Source: G965218495 sp965218495 (GTDB lineage Bacteria > Bacteroidota > Rhodothermia > Rhodothermales > Bin80). Taken from it: a DNA stretch of 64,000 nucleotides. The stretch spans positions 372,001-436,000 of the forward strand of contig OZ244626.1 of assembly GCA_965218495.1 (NCBI GenBank), given 5' to 3'. Below are positions 9,706-19,028 of this stretch, one piece after another. A program made the translations under genes and the position numbers. Position 1 is the stretch's first letter. The number at the start of each line of letters is the position of its first letter. Under the pieces are notes generated by a model, which searched no databases, was not told where the DNA came from, and saw only the letters and a program-made list of their open reading frames with translations.

Positions 9706-10152
9706 GTGCTTGATGTTGTTTTGCAGACGGTTCATGGCGAAGGTACCAATAATGACGTATTCATGGTTGGCACTGGCGGGCGGGTAAGTTCTTTCGGGCG
9801 CTGGCTTGGCGACGCCAGTAGCATTGATGCCCGTTTGTGGTAAGGCCGGGCGTGCTTTGGTTTGGCAACGGTCGATGCTCTGTTCCTTTTTGGCCCGCGT
9901 AACCTGCATACGGTTCACTAGAGATCGGCCAATGTCAGTTGACTCTTGTTTTCTCCAGTTTTCACTTATTTCATAGCGCCGATATCTCGATGCTGAGTGA
10001 TTCGGCGCCGCCGATGGCAGCAAAGAGCGGTCCTCAGCAGGCGTTGGGCTCAACTGTGTGCTTACGCATAAGTCACACCGCAGGCATGCAAGGAGGGCGT
10101 GCGGCACTCGGGTGCTGGTGGCTTCGTATGTTCTTTGCCAAATCGGCCTTCC

Positions 10153-11502
10153 ATGCGTGATCCCTACGAAGTAAGCAGCGAGACTATCCTCGCGCCGCCG
10201 GCCACCTTTGGCAAGCGGATGCGATTCCTCGGGCCGGGCTTCATCCTCTCTGCGTCAATCGTTGGATCGGGCGAGCTTATTGCTACCACTAGGCTGGGTG
10301 CAGAAGCGGGCTGGGTAACGCTCTGGGTGATTTTGGTTAGCTGCCTGGTAAAGGTGGTCGTTCAACTCGAATTTGCCAAACAAGCCATCTACTCAGGCCA
10401 GACAACCATGCAGGCGCTCAATGCACTTCCGGGACCGCGCTTTGGCAAGGTGAATTGGTCCATCTGGACTTGGCTCGTGCTAATGCTTGTCAAGCTGCTA
10501 CAGGTTGGTGGCATAGTCGGTGGCACCGCTCTGGTTCTGCAGATCGTCCTTCCACAGGTGCCGCTGGGGGTATGGTGTTATGCCCTGGCGGCGGTGGTGT
10601 CGCTGATCATATTTCGAGGCGCGTACGCCCCCATCGAGCGCATTTCGATCGTGCTCATTGTGCTATTTACGGTATTGACACTGGCTTCGGTTGTCGCTGT
10701 GCAATTCACCCCCTTTCGTATCAGCGGGAGTGAACTTCTGAGCGGGCTGGAGTTTCGACTGCCACCGGAAGCCGTGCTCATAGCCATCGGCGCCTTCGGC
10801 ATCACCGGCGTAGGCGGCGACGAAATTATGGCCTACAACTATTGGCTTCTGGAAAAGGGCTACGCACGATACACGGGCCCCCGCACGGGGTCCGAAGAAT
10901 GGGCCGACCGTGCGCGCGGGTGGATCCGCGTCATGACGCTGGACGCGCTGCTGTCCATGGTGCTGTACACGGTCATGACCGTGGCGTTCTATGTGCTAGG
11001 TGCTGCGATCCTTCACTCCCAAAGTCTTTTACCAGAGGGCATGGCGCTAATAGAAATCCTCTCGCAGCTCTACACGCAAAGCCTTGGGTCGTGGGCAGGC
11101 ACGATGTTTCTGATCGGCGGGTTCGTAGTGCTCTTCTCAACGCTCTTTGGCGCACTGGCACTGTGGACGCGGCTGTTTTCTGATGCCTTCGGTCAAATCG
11201 GCTGGCTCGACTATCGCAACCCGCGCCAGCGGCACGTTGCCATTGCCATCGTTGCATGGGTCATGCCGTTACTGTGGGCAACGCTATTCCTGCTGGTGAA
11301 GCTGCCCGCGCTAATGGTTATTATTGGAGGCGTGGCCGGCACAGGCATCCTCTTCATCGTCGCTACCGCTACAGTTCACTTTCGCTATCGGCAGCTGCCG
11401 CGCAGCCTGACGCCTTCCAAGACGTATGATGCGCTGCTTTGGGTGAGTCTCTTGGCCATCCTGATGGTAGCAGCCTATGGAAGCTATCAGGTGCTCGCTT
11501 GA
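10153..11502 (+). CDS. NRAMP-related membrane transporter lacking the canonical metal motifs
   Basis: A 449-residue polytopic membrane protein with about 11 hydrophobic segments, related to the NRAMP divalent-metal transporters. The start at 10153 (MRDPYEVSS) is preferred; the frame opens at 10099 but the extra residues are not conserved-looking. In canonical NRAMPs the first helix has D-P-G-N and the sixth has M-P-H, which bind the metal. Here the first helix reads GPGFILSASIVGSGELIATT and the sixth reads GAFGITGVGGDEIMAYNYW, so neither motif is present while acidic residues sit nearby. Substrate may therefore differ from Mn/Fe. It converges on mscS with a 16-base overlap. Confidence 0.75.
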   Translation: MRDPYEVSSETILAPPATFGKRMRFLGPGFILSASIVGSGELIATTRLGAEAGWVTLWVILVSCLVKVVVQLEFAKQAIYSGQTTMQALNALPGPRFGKVNWSIWTWLVLMLVKLLQVGGIVGGTALVLQIVLPQVPLGVWCYALAAVVSLIIFRGAYAPIERISIVLIVLFTVLTLASVVAVQFTPFRISGSELLSGLEFRLPPEAVLIAIGAFGITGVGGDEIMAYNYWLLEKGYARYTGPRTGSEEWADRARGWIRVMTLDALLSMVLYTVMTVAFYVLGAAILHSQSLLPEGMALIEILSQLYTQSLGSWAGTMFLIGGFVVLFSTLFGALALWTRLFSDAFGQIGWLDYRNPRQRHVAIAIVAWVMPLLWATLFLLVKLPALMVIIGGVAGTGILFIVATATVHFRYRQLPRSLTPSKTYDALLWVSLLAILMVAAYGSYQVLA

Positions 11503-12461
11503 TCCATCTTTAGATGGATGTGTGGGAACGGGATCTCAATATTGGCCTCGCGCAGGGCCTCCAGAATGCGCTCGCTGTAGTCGTACACCAGTTCTCTTTC
11601 ACGAAAGGGTTCCTTGGGATACATCCAAAACGACATATGAACACCGGAGTCACCAAGGCTGGTGACCACTACGCGCGGCGGTTGATCCTCGCGAAGGCGC
11701 TCATCGTCATCGGCAAGCGCCAGAACCGTTTCACGTGCTTCATCGGGATTCTCGCCGTAGCCGATCGAAAACTGCAGTTCTACCCGAAGAGGCACGCCCA
11801 CGGAGTGGTTAAGGACGAGTTCGTTAGCCATAAGCTTATTGGGGACGACGAGGATCTCGTTTTTCGGCGTGCGAATGCGAGTACAGCGGAGTGTGATCTC
11901 CTGAACGGTACCGTACGTACCCTGGATGATGACGTAGTCCCCAATTCCAAACGATGCATCCGCAAGGAGGCTCACGCCCGACAAAATGTTCTCCAGGGTG
12001 TCGCGCGCCGCAAGGCTGAGCGCAATGCCGGCAACGCCAACACCGGTTAGGATGGTTTTGATATCAAACCCAAGTTGTCCCAGCACGATGATGCCAATAG
12101 AGACCAAGCTTAGCAGCCGATACGCCTGCAGCACCAGCGTCTCCAAGCCGCGTCGCACGTACTTGGCCCGTCGAAGTACACGTCTCAAAAGGCTGTGCAG
12201 GAGCCGGTACAGTGTATAGGAAATGGCAAAGACCAAGACCGCCCCAACTAGGATGGGTATCTTCTGGGCCAACAGGTTGGGCAGGTTGTTCACTAAGGCC
12301 TCCAAGCTTGCCAGCACTTGTCCCTCAAAGGCCAACTCGCTAGCCTCGCTAATGCGCTCATGGAGCTGCAGGCCCTCTGCAAGGGTGTCCGAGGCCTCCT
12401 GCATATTGGCAACGGTGGTGTCGGCACGTGTGCTATCGGGTGCTACTTGATGTCCAAGCAT
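11487..12461 (-). CDS. MscS-family mechanosensitive channel
   Basis: A 324-residue small-conductance mechanosensitive channel that would release solutes from the inner membrane on hypo-osmotic shock. After an amphipathic, Leu/Glu-rich N-terminus (residues 1-65) come three hydrophobic helices. The third contains the conserved pore pattern GVGVAGIALSLAARDTLENI, followed by the SLLADASFGIGDYVII beta-domain start and the C-terminal alpha/beta region with PHIHLKM at the end. The gene begins five bases after the stop of folD, so the two are probably one transcript. It overlaps the convergent NRAMP-like gene by 16 bases. Confidence 0.92.
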   Translation of the reverse strand: MLGHQVAPDSTRADTTVANMQEASDTLAEGLQLHERISEASELAFEGQVLASLEALVNNLPNLLAQKIPILVGAVLVFAISYTLYRLLHSLLRRVLRRAKYVRRGLETLVLQAYRLLSLVSIGIIVLGQLGFDIKTILTGVGVAGIALSLAARDTLENILSGVSLLADASFGIGDYVIIQGTYGTVQEITLRCTRIRTPKNEILVVPNKLMANELVLNHSVGVPLRVELQFSIGYGENPDEARETVLALADDDERLREDQPPRVVVTSLGDSGVHMSFWMYPKEPFRERELVYDYSERILEALREANIEIPFPHIHLKMDQAST

Positions 12462-12466
12462 TCTTC

Positions 12467-13360
12467 CTATGTGTGGTGACCTGCATCCCGGCGCCGGGCG
12501 GCCAAGTACGTGTTATTCAGAAGCATGGCAATTGTCATGGGACCGACGCCACCCGGTACCGGCGTGATCCAGCCTGCCACTGCGCGGGCGGCCTCGTAAT
12601 CTACATCTCCTACCAGGCGATAGCCGCGTGCGCGGGAGGGATCGTCAACGCGGTTGATGCCCACATCGATCACCACTGCGCCCGGGCGAATCATTTCTGC
12701 GGTCACCAAGCCTGCGCGCCCAATGGCGGCAACAAGGATATCCGCTTCGCGGCAGATTGCCCGCAGGTTCTTGGTGCGGCTGTGGCATACGGTAACGGTA
12801 GCGTCTGTTCCCTTTTGCAAGAAAAGGGCTGCCAGGGGTTTTCCTACCAGGTTGGACCGGCCAATCACTACGACACGTTTGCCGCTGGTCGCAATGCCTG
12901 AGCGGCGGAGTAGCTCGATGATGCCAGCGGGAGTGCACGGCACAAAGCCAGCCAGGCCCGTAGCCAGTCTACCGGCGTTGACTACGTGGAGCCCGTCAAC
13001 GTCCTTGTCGGGGTGCAATCGGGCGATGACACGGTCAGCGCTTATGTGGGCGGGCAAAGGCAGTTGCACTAGAATGCCATCAACGCCGCTATCCTCGTTA
13101 AGGCATTGGATGACACCCAAAAGCGCCTTTTCCGAAAGGCTAGCCTCGAAGTGCAGGGTTTCTCCCTCAATGCCCGCTTGGGCGGTTGCCCGCATTTTTC
13201 CGCGAACATAAGAGGACGATGCGGGGTTATCGCCCACCAGCACTACCGCGAGGTTAGGTGGACGGCGACCCTGTGAAGTCAAGGTATCGACCTTCGCCCG
13301 GACCTCCACCCGGATCTCTTTGGCGATGGCCCTGCCATCAATTGTGTTTGCTTCCGGCAT
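12467..13360 (-). CDS. folD: Methylenetetrahydrofolate dehydrogenase/cyclohydrolase
   Basis: Bifunctional cytosolic enzyme interconverting 5,10-methylene- and 10-formyl-tetrahydrofolate. The ATG at 13360 gives 297 residues, the usual FolD size; the open frame continues upstream without conserved sequence. Signatures: SSSYVRGKMRATAQAGI with the catalytic Tyr and Lys, VDGILVQLPLP, HPDKDVDGLH, PCTPAGIIELL, the Rossmann GRSNLVGKPLA motif, and TPVPGGVGPMTIAML near the C-terminus. It is divergent from the TonB receptor gene, with about 90 bases between starts, and is followed at once by mscS. Confidence 0.95.
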   Translation of the reverse strand: MPEANTIDGRAIAKEIRVEVRAKVDTLTSQGRRPPNLAVVLVGDNPASSSYVRGKMRATAQAGIEGETLHFEASLSEKALLGVIQCLNEDSGVDGILVQLPLPAHISADRVIARLHPDKDVDGLHVVNAGRLATGLAGFVPCTPAGIIELLRRSGIATSGKRVVVIGRSNLVGKPLAALFLQKGTDATVTVCHSRTKNLRAICREADILVAAIGRAGLVTAEMIRPGAVVIDVGINRVDDPSRARGYRLVGDVDYEAARAVAGWITPVPGGVGPMTIAMLLNNTYLAARRRDAGHHT

Positions 13361-13451
13361 GACGAGTATTTTTGGGCAGGCCTCTTTAACGCATCTCTGC
13401 TGCGCAGGATTAGGGCAATTGCGCACGGGACGACTATCCTGGTGGAACAAA

Positions 13452-15701
13452 ATGGTAAGGGTCTGCGGCTTAGGGATTTTGCTATGCGCACTTCCGTACG
13501 CAGCTCTGGCCCAGCCGGCATTGGTACGAGGCTTTGTCACCGTAGCCACTACAGGTGAATTCCTCTTCGAGGTCAACGTCGCGCTCATCGATGCGAACGA
13601 GAGCGTGTTTGGCAGCGCGACCAACAGCGACGGTTTCTACGTCGTAAGCGGCCTCACACCGGGACGCTATCAGTTGCAGGCCTCGTTCGTCGGCTACACG
13701 GCCTATACCGACACGCTGATATTGGCAGCTGGAGAGATACGAGACCTTGACATTTCCCTCGCCCCGCAAGGGCAAAGACTCGAGATGCTCATAGTCGAGG
13801 GAGAGGAGGAAGGCAACGTATCTGATCTCGTTGCCGGAATGGAGCGCATCGAGCCCGCCGATATTGACCACATTCCCGGACCTGATGTGTCCGGAGATTT
13901 GGCGGCCTACCTCACCGCGATGCCCGGGGTCGTGATCATTGGTGACCAAGGTGGCCAATTCTACGTGCGGGGCGGCGAGCCAACGCAGAACCTTGCACTC
14001 CTGGACGGCATGGTGATCTATCAACCGTTTCACATCCTAAGCTACTACTCTGCGTTTTCCCCAGAGGTGCTGCGCAGCGTGGACCTCCATGCTGGCGGTT
14101 TCGATGCGCGCTTTGGTGGGCGTATCTCGTCGGTGATAGATGCCTGGAGCCGCAATGGTAACAACCAGCGCTATGCTGGCTCTGCCCAAGGTTCACCGTT
14201 TGTCGTTGGTGCGCACGTAGAGGGGCCCGTCGGACGGAGTCAGAACTTCTCGTTCTTAGCATCTGTGCGCCAGTCCGTGCTGGAACAGGGTGCTTCGCAA
14301 CTGATTTCCCGGGACATTCCACTGGCATTCAATGACATCTTTGCGAAGCTGCAGGGCAAGACGCACCGGCATGGCCGCATCGCTTTGTCTGGTCTTACTA
14401 CGATGGATCGTGGACGAATAGGTGAGGATACGGGAAGGGGGCAGCCGGATGAGGTGCGATGGAGCAATGATGCTATTGGCGCGCGCTACCTCTTTCTACC
14501 CGGCTACTTGCCTATTCTCGCCGAGTTTATGATTTCGATTTCGCGCCACACCAATGAGATTGGCGATCGCAACGTGGCCGTCCGAGAGTCCCAGACAGGA
14601 CGTCTGAATCTGGAAGCCAACATCACGCACTACACGCCGTACACAAATATCCGGTGGGGCCTGTTTGCACGTACATTGACGTTTACCAGTGATTTGGCGG
14701 GGCTCTTCCAGGACTTCGAGTCCTCCAGGGAGTACGTCACCGAGGCAGGTTTCTACCTGGCACCGCATTTCCAAATGAATGAGCGTACATCGCTGTCGCC
14801 CAGCATTCGCATCCACAACTTTCCCAGTAAAGGTGCGGTGTACATAGAGCCTCGCCTGCGCGGTCAGTGGGGCAGGGGACCGCACACTTTTTCGGGTGCG
14901 GCGGGTCTCTATCATCAGGAGATTGTAGGGATTTCGGATCGTCGCGACGCCGCCAGCGTGTTTACGGCTTGGAGTGCGACACCTACGGGGCTGGGCGTCC
15001 CCCAAGCGCTGCACCTTATCGCAGGCTACCGGCGTGATCTGGCATGGGGTGTTGAGGTGGCAGCAGAAGGGTACTTCAAAAGAATCAGCGACCTCTACCT
15101 TGCGGAGTGGACTCCGCGCCCACGGCTCACTACGACTTTGCAGCAGGGCCGCGGCCGCATCTTCGGACTCGACTTAAGACTGGAGATGCGGAGGCGTGGC
15201 GTATACGGTTACATCAACTATGGACTGTCCACCGTACGATATACCGCGACGCAGCCGGAACTTGAGGTATGGTTTGGCAATGCGACGTATTCATTCCGGC
15301 CTGCGCATGACCGACGCCACCAGGTGAGTGCCTTGCTGACGGCAACGATTGCCGACATGACAGCCAGCGTACTATGGCAGTTTGGCTCGGGGCGGCCATT
15401 CAGCCGTGCGCTGGGGTACGATGGATTCCTGCTGATGGATGGGCGAGTTAACGTGTTTGAGGAGCCTGGCGAGCGGCGCGTAATTTATGAGCGCCCCTTC
15501 AACGGGGTGCTGCCTCCCTATCACCGCTTGGATGTGTCGCTGGAAAGAAGTTTCACCGTTGGGCTTGCCGAAGTGACCGCGCAGCTCAGCGTGATTAACA
15601 TGTATGATCGCGCAAACATCTTTTATCTTGACATTTTTACGCTGCAACGGGCGAACCAGCTGCCGGTAATTCCCTCTCTTGGCCTGAAGGTATCGGTCTG
15701 A
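13452..15701 (+). CDS. TonB-dependent outer-membrane receptor
   Basis: A 749-residue receptor starting at the ATG at 13452 with a clear signal peptide ending in AALAQ. Residues about 25-105 are a carboxypeptidase-regulatory-like domain (GFVTVATTGEFLFEVNV, then SDGFYVVSGLTPGRYQLQ and FVGYTAY). A plug domain follows (GGQFYVRGGEPTQNLALLDG), then a beta-rich barrel ending near LGLKVSV. It imports an unknown ligand with TonB-ExbBD energy, none of which is encoded here. The downstream lipoprotein starts two bases after the stop, which suggests a receptor/surface-lipoprotein pair. The open frame reaches back to 13320, but that part overlaps folD and is not signal-like. Confidence 0.88.
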   Translation: MVRVCGLGILLCALPYAALAQPALVRGFVTVATTGEFLFEVNVALIDANESVFGSATNSDGFYVVSGLTPGRYQLQASFVGYTAYTDTLILAAGEIRDLDISLAPQGQRLEMLIVEGEEEGNVSDLVAGMERIEPADIDHIPGPDVSGDLAAYLTAMPGVVIIGDQGGQFYVRGGEPTQNLALLDGMVIYQPFHILSYYSAFSPEVLRSVDLHAGGFDARFGGRISSVIDAWSRNGNNQRYAGSAQGSPFVVGAHVEGPVGRSQNFSFLASVRQSVLEQGASQLISRDIPLAFNDIFAKLQGKTHRHGRIALSGLTTMDRGRIGEDTGRGQPDEVRWSNDAIGARYLFLPGYLPILAEFMISISRHTNEIGDRNVAVRESQTGRLNLEANITHYTPYTNIRWGLFARTLTFTSDLAGLFQDFESSREYVTEAGFYLAPHFQMNERTSLSPSIRIHNFPSKGAVYIEPRLRGQWGRGPHTFSGAAGLYHQEIVGISDRRDAASVFTAWSATPTGLGVPQALHLIAGYRRDLAWGVEVAAEGYFKRISDLYLAEWTPRPRLTTTLQQGRGRIFGLDLRLEMRRRGVYGYINYGLSTVRYTATQPELEVWFGNATYSFRPAHDRRHQVSALLTATIADMTASVLWQFGSGRPFSRALGYDGFLLMDGRVNVFEEPGERRVIYERPFNGVLPPYHRLDVSLERSFTVGLAEVTAQLSVINMYDRANIFYLDIFTLQRANQLPVIPSLGLKVSV

Positions 15702-15703
15702 CT

Positions 15704-16552
15704 GTGCGACTACACTTCTTCATAGTAGCGACCTTGGCCCTGATCGGGTGTACGGACTCGGTGGACCCGGTGCTAGAATCGGGGCGAGCGTACACGCTCT
15801 ACGGTCTTTTTGATGCACATGCGGATACTCAGGCCGTCCGCGTCTTTGCAATAGAAGGGACGCTTAACCTAATCAGTCCGGCGCCGCTGGGCGCTGCGGT
15901 TACTTCAACTGAAATAGGCAGCGGGCTCCAGCACAAATGGCAGGAGTCCATAGTGCAGTTCTCCAACGGGCGCTATGGGCATGTCTTCTGGGCAGCGTTT
16001 CGTGGCGAATACGACAAAACTTACCGCCTTGAGCTCAGGCGCCCGGATAACGTGTTTACGTCGGTTCAGGTGACGATGCCGCCTGCGGCAGAACCAATCC
16101 TGCTGGACCCAACGCTGGGTTTGGGCTATGCAGTGTTACCAGTCCTGTGGCGCAGGGCCCCTCGCCTGCATGACATCAGGGTGTCGTACAAGACGAACTA
16201 CGGCACTTACGATTTCGACTATCCACTCGACCAGGAAGTTCGGCAGAACGGCGTCGAGGTGGACATACGCCTCAGTCAGGATGCACGAAAGATCTTCGGC
16301 GATCTCAATCGGGCCCGCATACCTATAGCCAACCTGCGGCTTACAGAGGTCAAGCTCACGGTGCTGGTTTCCAGTAGCGTATGGGCACCCCCAGGCGGCG
16401 TGTATGATCCGGACGTGCTGATTGAGCCGGGGGTGTTTTCGAATGTTGAAAACGGATTCGGCTTTGTCGGTGCTGGCTACGACACTTTGTTCGCATTCGA
16501 TCCGCCCGATAGCGTTAAAATTGCTGCAGGCATACCCGTAGGTGACAACTAA
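15704..16552 (+). CDS. Lipoprotein partner of the TonB receptor (DUF4249-like position)
   Basis: A 282-residue protein starting at GTG two bases after the receptor stop. The N-terminus is a short hydrophobic signal ending in a lipobox (TLALIGC). The rest is beta-strand-rich with a strongly conserved-looking ...GRAYTLYGLFDAHADTQAVRV start, resembling the DUF4249-type lipoproteins that sit behind CarboxypepD-regulated TonB receptors in Bacteroidota. That assignment rests on position and general look rather than on a firm motif. It likely sits on the outer membrane and helps the receptor take up its ligand. The stop overlaps the convergent PP2C gene by four bases. Confidence 0.6.
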   Translation: MRLHFFIVATLALIGCTDSVDPVLESGRAYTLYGLFDAHADTQAVRVFAIEGTLNLISPAPLGAAVTSTEIGSGLQHKWQESIVQFSNGRYGHVFWAAFRGEYDKTYRLELRRPDNVFTSVQVTMPPAAEPILLDPTLGLGYAVLPVLWRRAPRLHDIRVSYKTNYGTYDFDYPLDQEVRQNGVEVDIRLSQDARKIFGDLNRARIPIANLRLTEVKLTVLVSSSVWAPPGGVYDPDVLIEPGVFSNVENGFGFVGAGYDTLFAFDPPDSVKIAAGIPVGDN

Positions 16553-17559
16553 CATTCCTTGCGCTTCAGCACGAGCATCGTGACGTCATCCTTGAGGGGC
16601 TGCTCTGCCCGCCACGCGCGTCCGACTCTGCGGATAATGTCGACGATTTCTTGCGCGGTGCTGTGGCCACACTCTTCAAAGAAGATTTGCAGTCGTTCTT
16701 CCGTAAGCATTTGCCCGGCTGGGTTAACGAGTTCCGTGATGCCATCACTGACAAGTAGCACAGCGTCGCCCGGCGCGAGTTTGATGGAGCAGCGCTCGTA
16801 AGGAAACTCTGTAAAACTTCCAAGGGGCATGCCCTTCAGCACGACCTGTTTTACCTTGCCGGTATTCTGACGATAGAGGAACGCGGGTGGCATGCCTGCC
16901 ACTACAAGATCCAGCATATCATTGTCGTAACGCCCGAGCGTCAAGTGCATGTAGAGACCGCGCAGGTTCAGGCTCTTGAGCGTTGTAGTGAGCTGGCGCA
17001 CCAGTATGAGTAGGTCTGGTACGTTACCTAAGACCTTGAACAGCGCCTTTGTGGCCGTTACCATCATACCAGCCTTAGCACCGTGCCCGGTGGCATCCCC
17101 TATAGCAAACGTCAGCACGCCGTTGTCCCCAACGTTAAAGTCGTAGTAGTCCCCACCCACTTCAGTGGCGGTCCGCATGAAGGCGGCGATGTCAAGGTCT
17201 GCGTGGGCAGGGATGGGCGAGGTGAGAAGCGACTGCTGGGCGGCCCTTGCAGTGTTCAGCTCAGTCGTCTTCCGGTCGTAATCAGCCTGCAGCTCGGGTG
17301 AGGCCAGCGTGGGTGGCAAGTCTATTACAAACCTGTCGGGCCCGACATCATTGTAGCGCAAGATCAGCCGCTTTACCCAATCCTGCCTGTATCCCGTGAC
17401 CTGAGCTATGTCGGCGACTACCTTGCCTAGGCACTTCAGGTAGATGATCTGCCAGTACGTGCGCTCCTCGGCCCCGAGGCTTCGCCGGTATCTGTCGAAG
17501 ATGGCATTCTTCGACAGGTGATGTTCCAGCGGTATGTACTGTTCCTGGGTTATTGCCAT
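16549..17559 (-). CDS. PP2C/SpoIIE-type serine phosphatase with N-terminal IS630-like helix-turn-helix
   Basis: A 336-residue two-part protein. Residues about 30-75 look like the helix-turn-helix of IS630-type transposases (GKVVADIAQVTGYRQDWVKR, then LILRYNDVGP). Residues 85-115 are helical and charged. From about 120 the protein is a SpoIIE/RsbU PP2C phosphatase: EVGGDYYD with metal-binding Asp at 137-140, FAIGDATGHGAKAG at 151-164, LLVSDGITE and KDDVTMLVL at the end. Such enzymes usually dephosphorylate anti-sigma-factor antagonists. The HTH in place of the usual sensor domain (PAS, GAF or receiver) suggests DNA or protein binding; this is inferred. No anti-sigma partner lies next to it. 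Confidence 0.85.
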   Translation of the reverse strand: MAITQEQYIPLEHHLSKNAIFDRYRRSLGAEERTYWQIIYLKCLGKVVADIAQVTGYRQDWVKRLILRYNDVGPDRFVIDLPPTLASPELQADYDRKTTELNTARAAQQSLLTSPIPAHADLDIAAFMRTATEVGGDYYDFNVGDNGVLTFAIGDATGHGAKAGMMVTATKALFKVLGNVPDLLILVRQLTTTLKSLNLRGLYMHLTLGRYDNDMLDLVVAGMPPAFLYRQNTGKVKQVVLKGMPLGSFTEFPYERCSIKLAPGDAVLLVSDGITELVNPAGQMLTEERLQIFFEECGHSTAQEIVDIIRRVGRAWRAEQPLKDDVTMLVLKRKEC

Positions 17560-18233
17560 CTATGCGCGGCCATTAAGACCAATACCATACCCGCTAGCCG
17601 GTGCGATTGACGTCCGTTCGTTGCGACTTAACAAATAGTTGACCAAGCCGTGTGCGACCAGCGTGGCAACCGGGCCCCCACACGCGCTGGCTTCCCGATT
17701 CAGCAAGGCCGCCAGAGAGCTAAGCTGGCCACCTTGTCGCAAGGGGCAGGTCCGGCAACGAGGTTGGCCTGAGTCATTGTCGCTACATGCGCCTGAGAGC
17801 CCGGCCCGGGCGCATGCTCACACATAATACGGCATATCGCCAGAAACGGCAGCCAGAGATGTTCAACAGCTGAACAACTTCCGGTAAATTAGGCCTCTAA
17901 GGATTTTGCGGTGGGCGTACACTTTGTGCGCGCCATGCGCACGAAGGCACGTGCCTAATGCCACATTTGCTAATGGTCCTCAATGGCTCAAGTCTTGCGC
18001 AATAGGAGTCGCAATGCGGCTCCACTGATGCGACGACTCCGGATTTGGTCAGCGGCACACGGCCTACGACACTATGTGCAGAGACCGAGTGCGCTTCCTG
18101 GAAGCGCGACATCCGGCAATGTCTGCCTTGTGTGATCCCAAAGGTGCAACTAGAGTCGGCCCGTGGGGTGGCATGCGAATCCGCAGTGCATGCCGATCCT
18201 GCTGCGGCTATGTCTTGTGTGTCGGGCCGTGCC
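17560..18233. other. Intergenic stretch, no gene recognised
   Basis: About 670 bases between two minus-strand genes. Short open frames exist on both strands (for example 60 codons directly upstream of the phosphatase), but none has a recognisable motif or a convincing start. It should contain the phosphatase promoter. Confidence 0.5.
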
Positions 18234-18944
18234 CTACAGGCTGAGGCTCGTGGCGAAGACCAGGAATGAGCGCTCGAGCGTTGGGTTCAGTATGTAGGTT
18301 GCGGAAATTGGAAGGCTGAACGAATCAGAAATCTTGATTTCTTTTTCGGCGGAGATACTCATGTTCACCACAGAGGCGGACTCCACGCTGTAAAAGGCGC
18401 TCTCTCCAGATACCATCCCCAACGTAGCGCCCATAGAAGTTCCGGCTACTTCAAAGGGCACATTCCCCTCCACGTACAGCGAGTTGTCCGGGTCGTTGTG
18501 TACCATCATTGCCGCATACAGAGTTATTGGAAATGAGCCCGGTGCAGAGTAACTGAGGTACGGTTCCAGCCAGTGCGACCCTTCACCATCTCCGTCGAAG
18601 TTGAAAAAGTCGTCTCCGTCCGGGGCCGGGAAGTAGTAGTCTGTGAGGCCAAAGCTGAAGGCCCCTGCGCTCTCGGTCTCGACGTTGTATCCCACCCAAA
18701 GATCATGCTCGTTGGCCCCTGCACCGTCGGCCGAAATAGAGTAGGACGCCCATGAGCCGATTTCGAAGTTACCGCCGGAAACGGCTAACGAGGGCTGCAC
18801 ACTAAAGGACTCCCCGAAATCGAAGCCGCGCCACACGTAGCGATTCACGAAATCGGCGCCAAGGCTGACAGACTGTGCGCTGGCGGCAACAGGCATCAAA
18901 ATAAGCACGAGGAGGGCGCAGTAGTAGAAGCGACTGGTCATCAT
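18234..18944 (-). CDS. Small outer-membrane beta-barrel protein
   Basis: A 236-residue protein with a signal peptide (hydrophobic core LLVLILMPVAASAQ, cleavage after ASA). The mature part alternates polar and hydrophobic residues and opens with VSLGADFVNRYVWRGFDFGE, a pattern shared with the TorF/TIGR02001-like family of putative porins that start with a similar D-x-x-R-x-x-W-RG-x-D/S stretch. An Asp/Gly-rich loop (APDGDDFFNFDGDGEGS) lies near the middle. It ends in hydrophobic residues (SLSL), as outer-membrane proteins often do. The transported solute is unknown. It stands alone, with more than 600 bases upstream of the next same-strand gene. Confidence 0.7.
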   Translation of the reverse strand: MMTSRFYYCALLVLILMPVAASAQSVSLGADFVNRYVWRGFDFGESFSVQPSLAVSGGNFEIGSWASYSISADGAGANEHDLWVGYNVETESAGAFSFGLTDYYFPAPDGDDFFNFDGDGEGSHWLEPYLSYSAPGSFPITLYAAMMVHNDPDNSLYVEGNVPFEVAGTSMGATLGMVSGESAFYSVESASVVNMSISAEKEIKISDSFSLPISATYILNPTLERSFLVFATSLSL

Positions 18945-19028
18945 GGCGTTAGCGTTCAGTTAACAGGTTTGCTCGACTGACAACACTCAAAAAATACCAT
19001 TTGCAGCTACAGTTAGTCAACCGATCTG

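Noticed and set aside
9706..10107. N-terminal extension of the sulfatase frame
   Set aside because: The extra 134 residues precede the signal peptide and lipobox, so translation from there would not make sense.
17560..17742. 60-codon frame upstream of the PP2C gene
   Set aside because: No motif or signal; likely chance reading in a promoter region.
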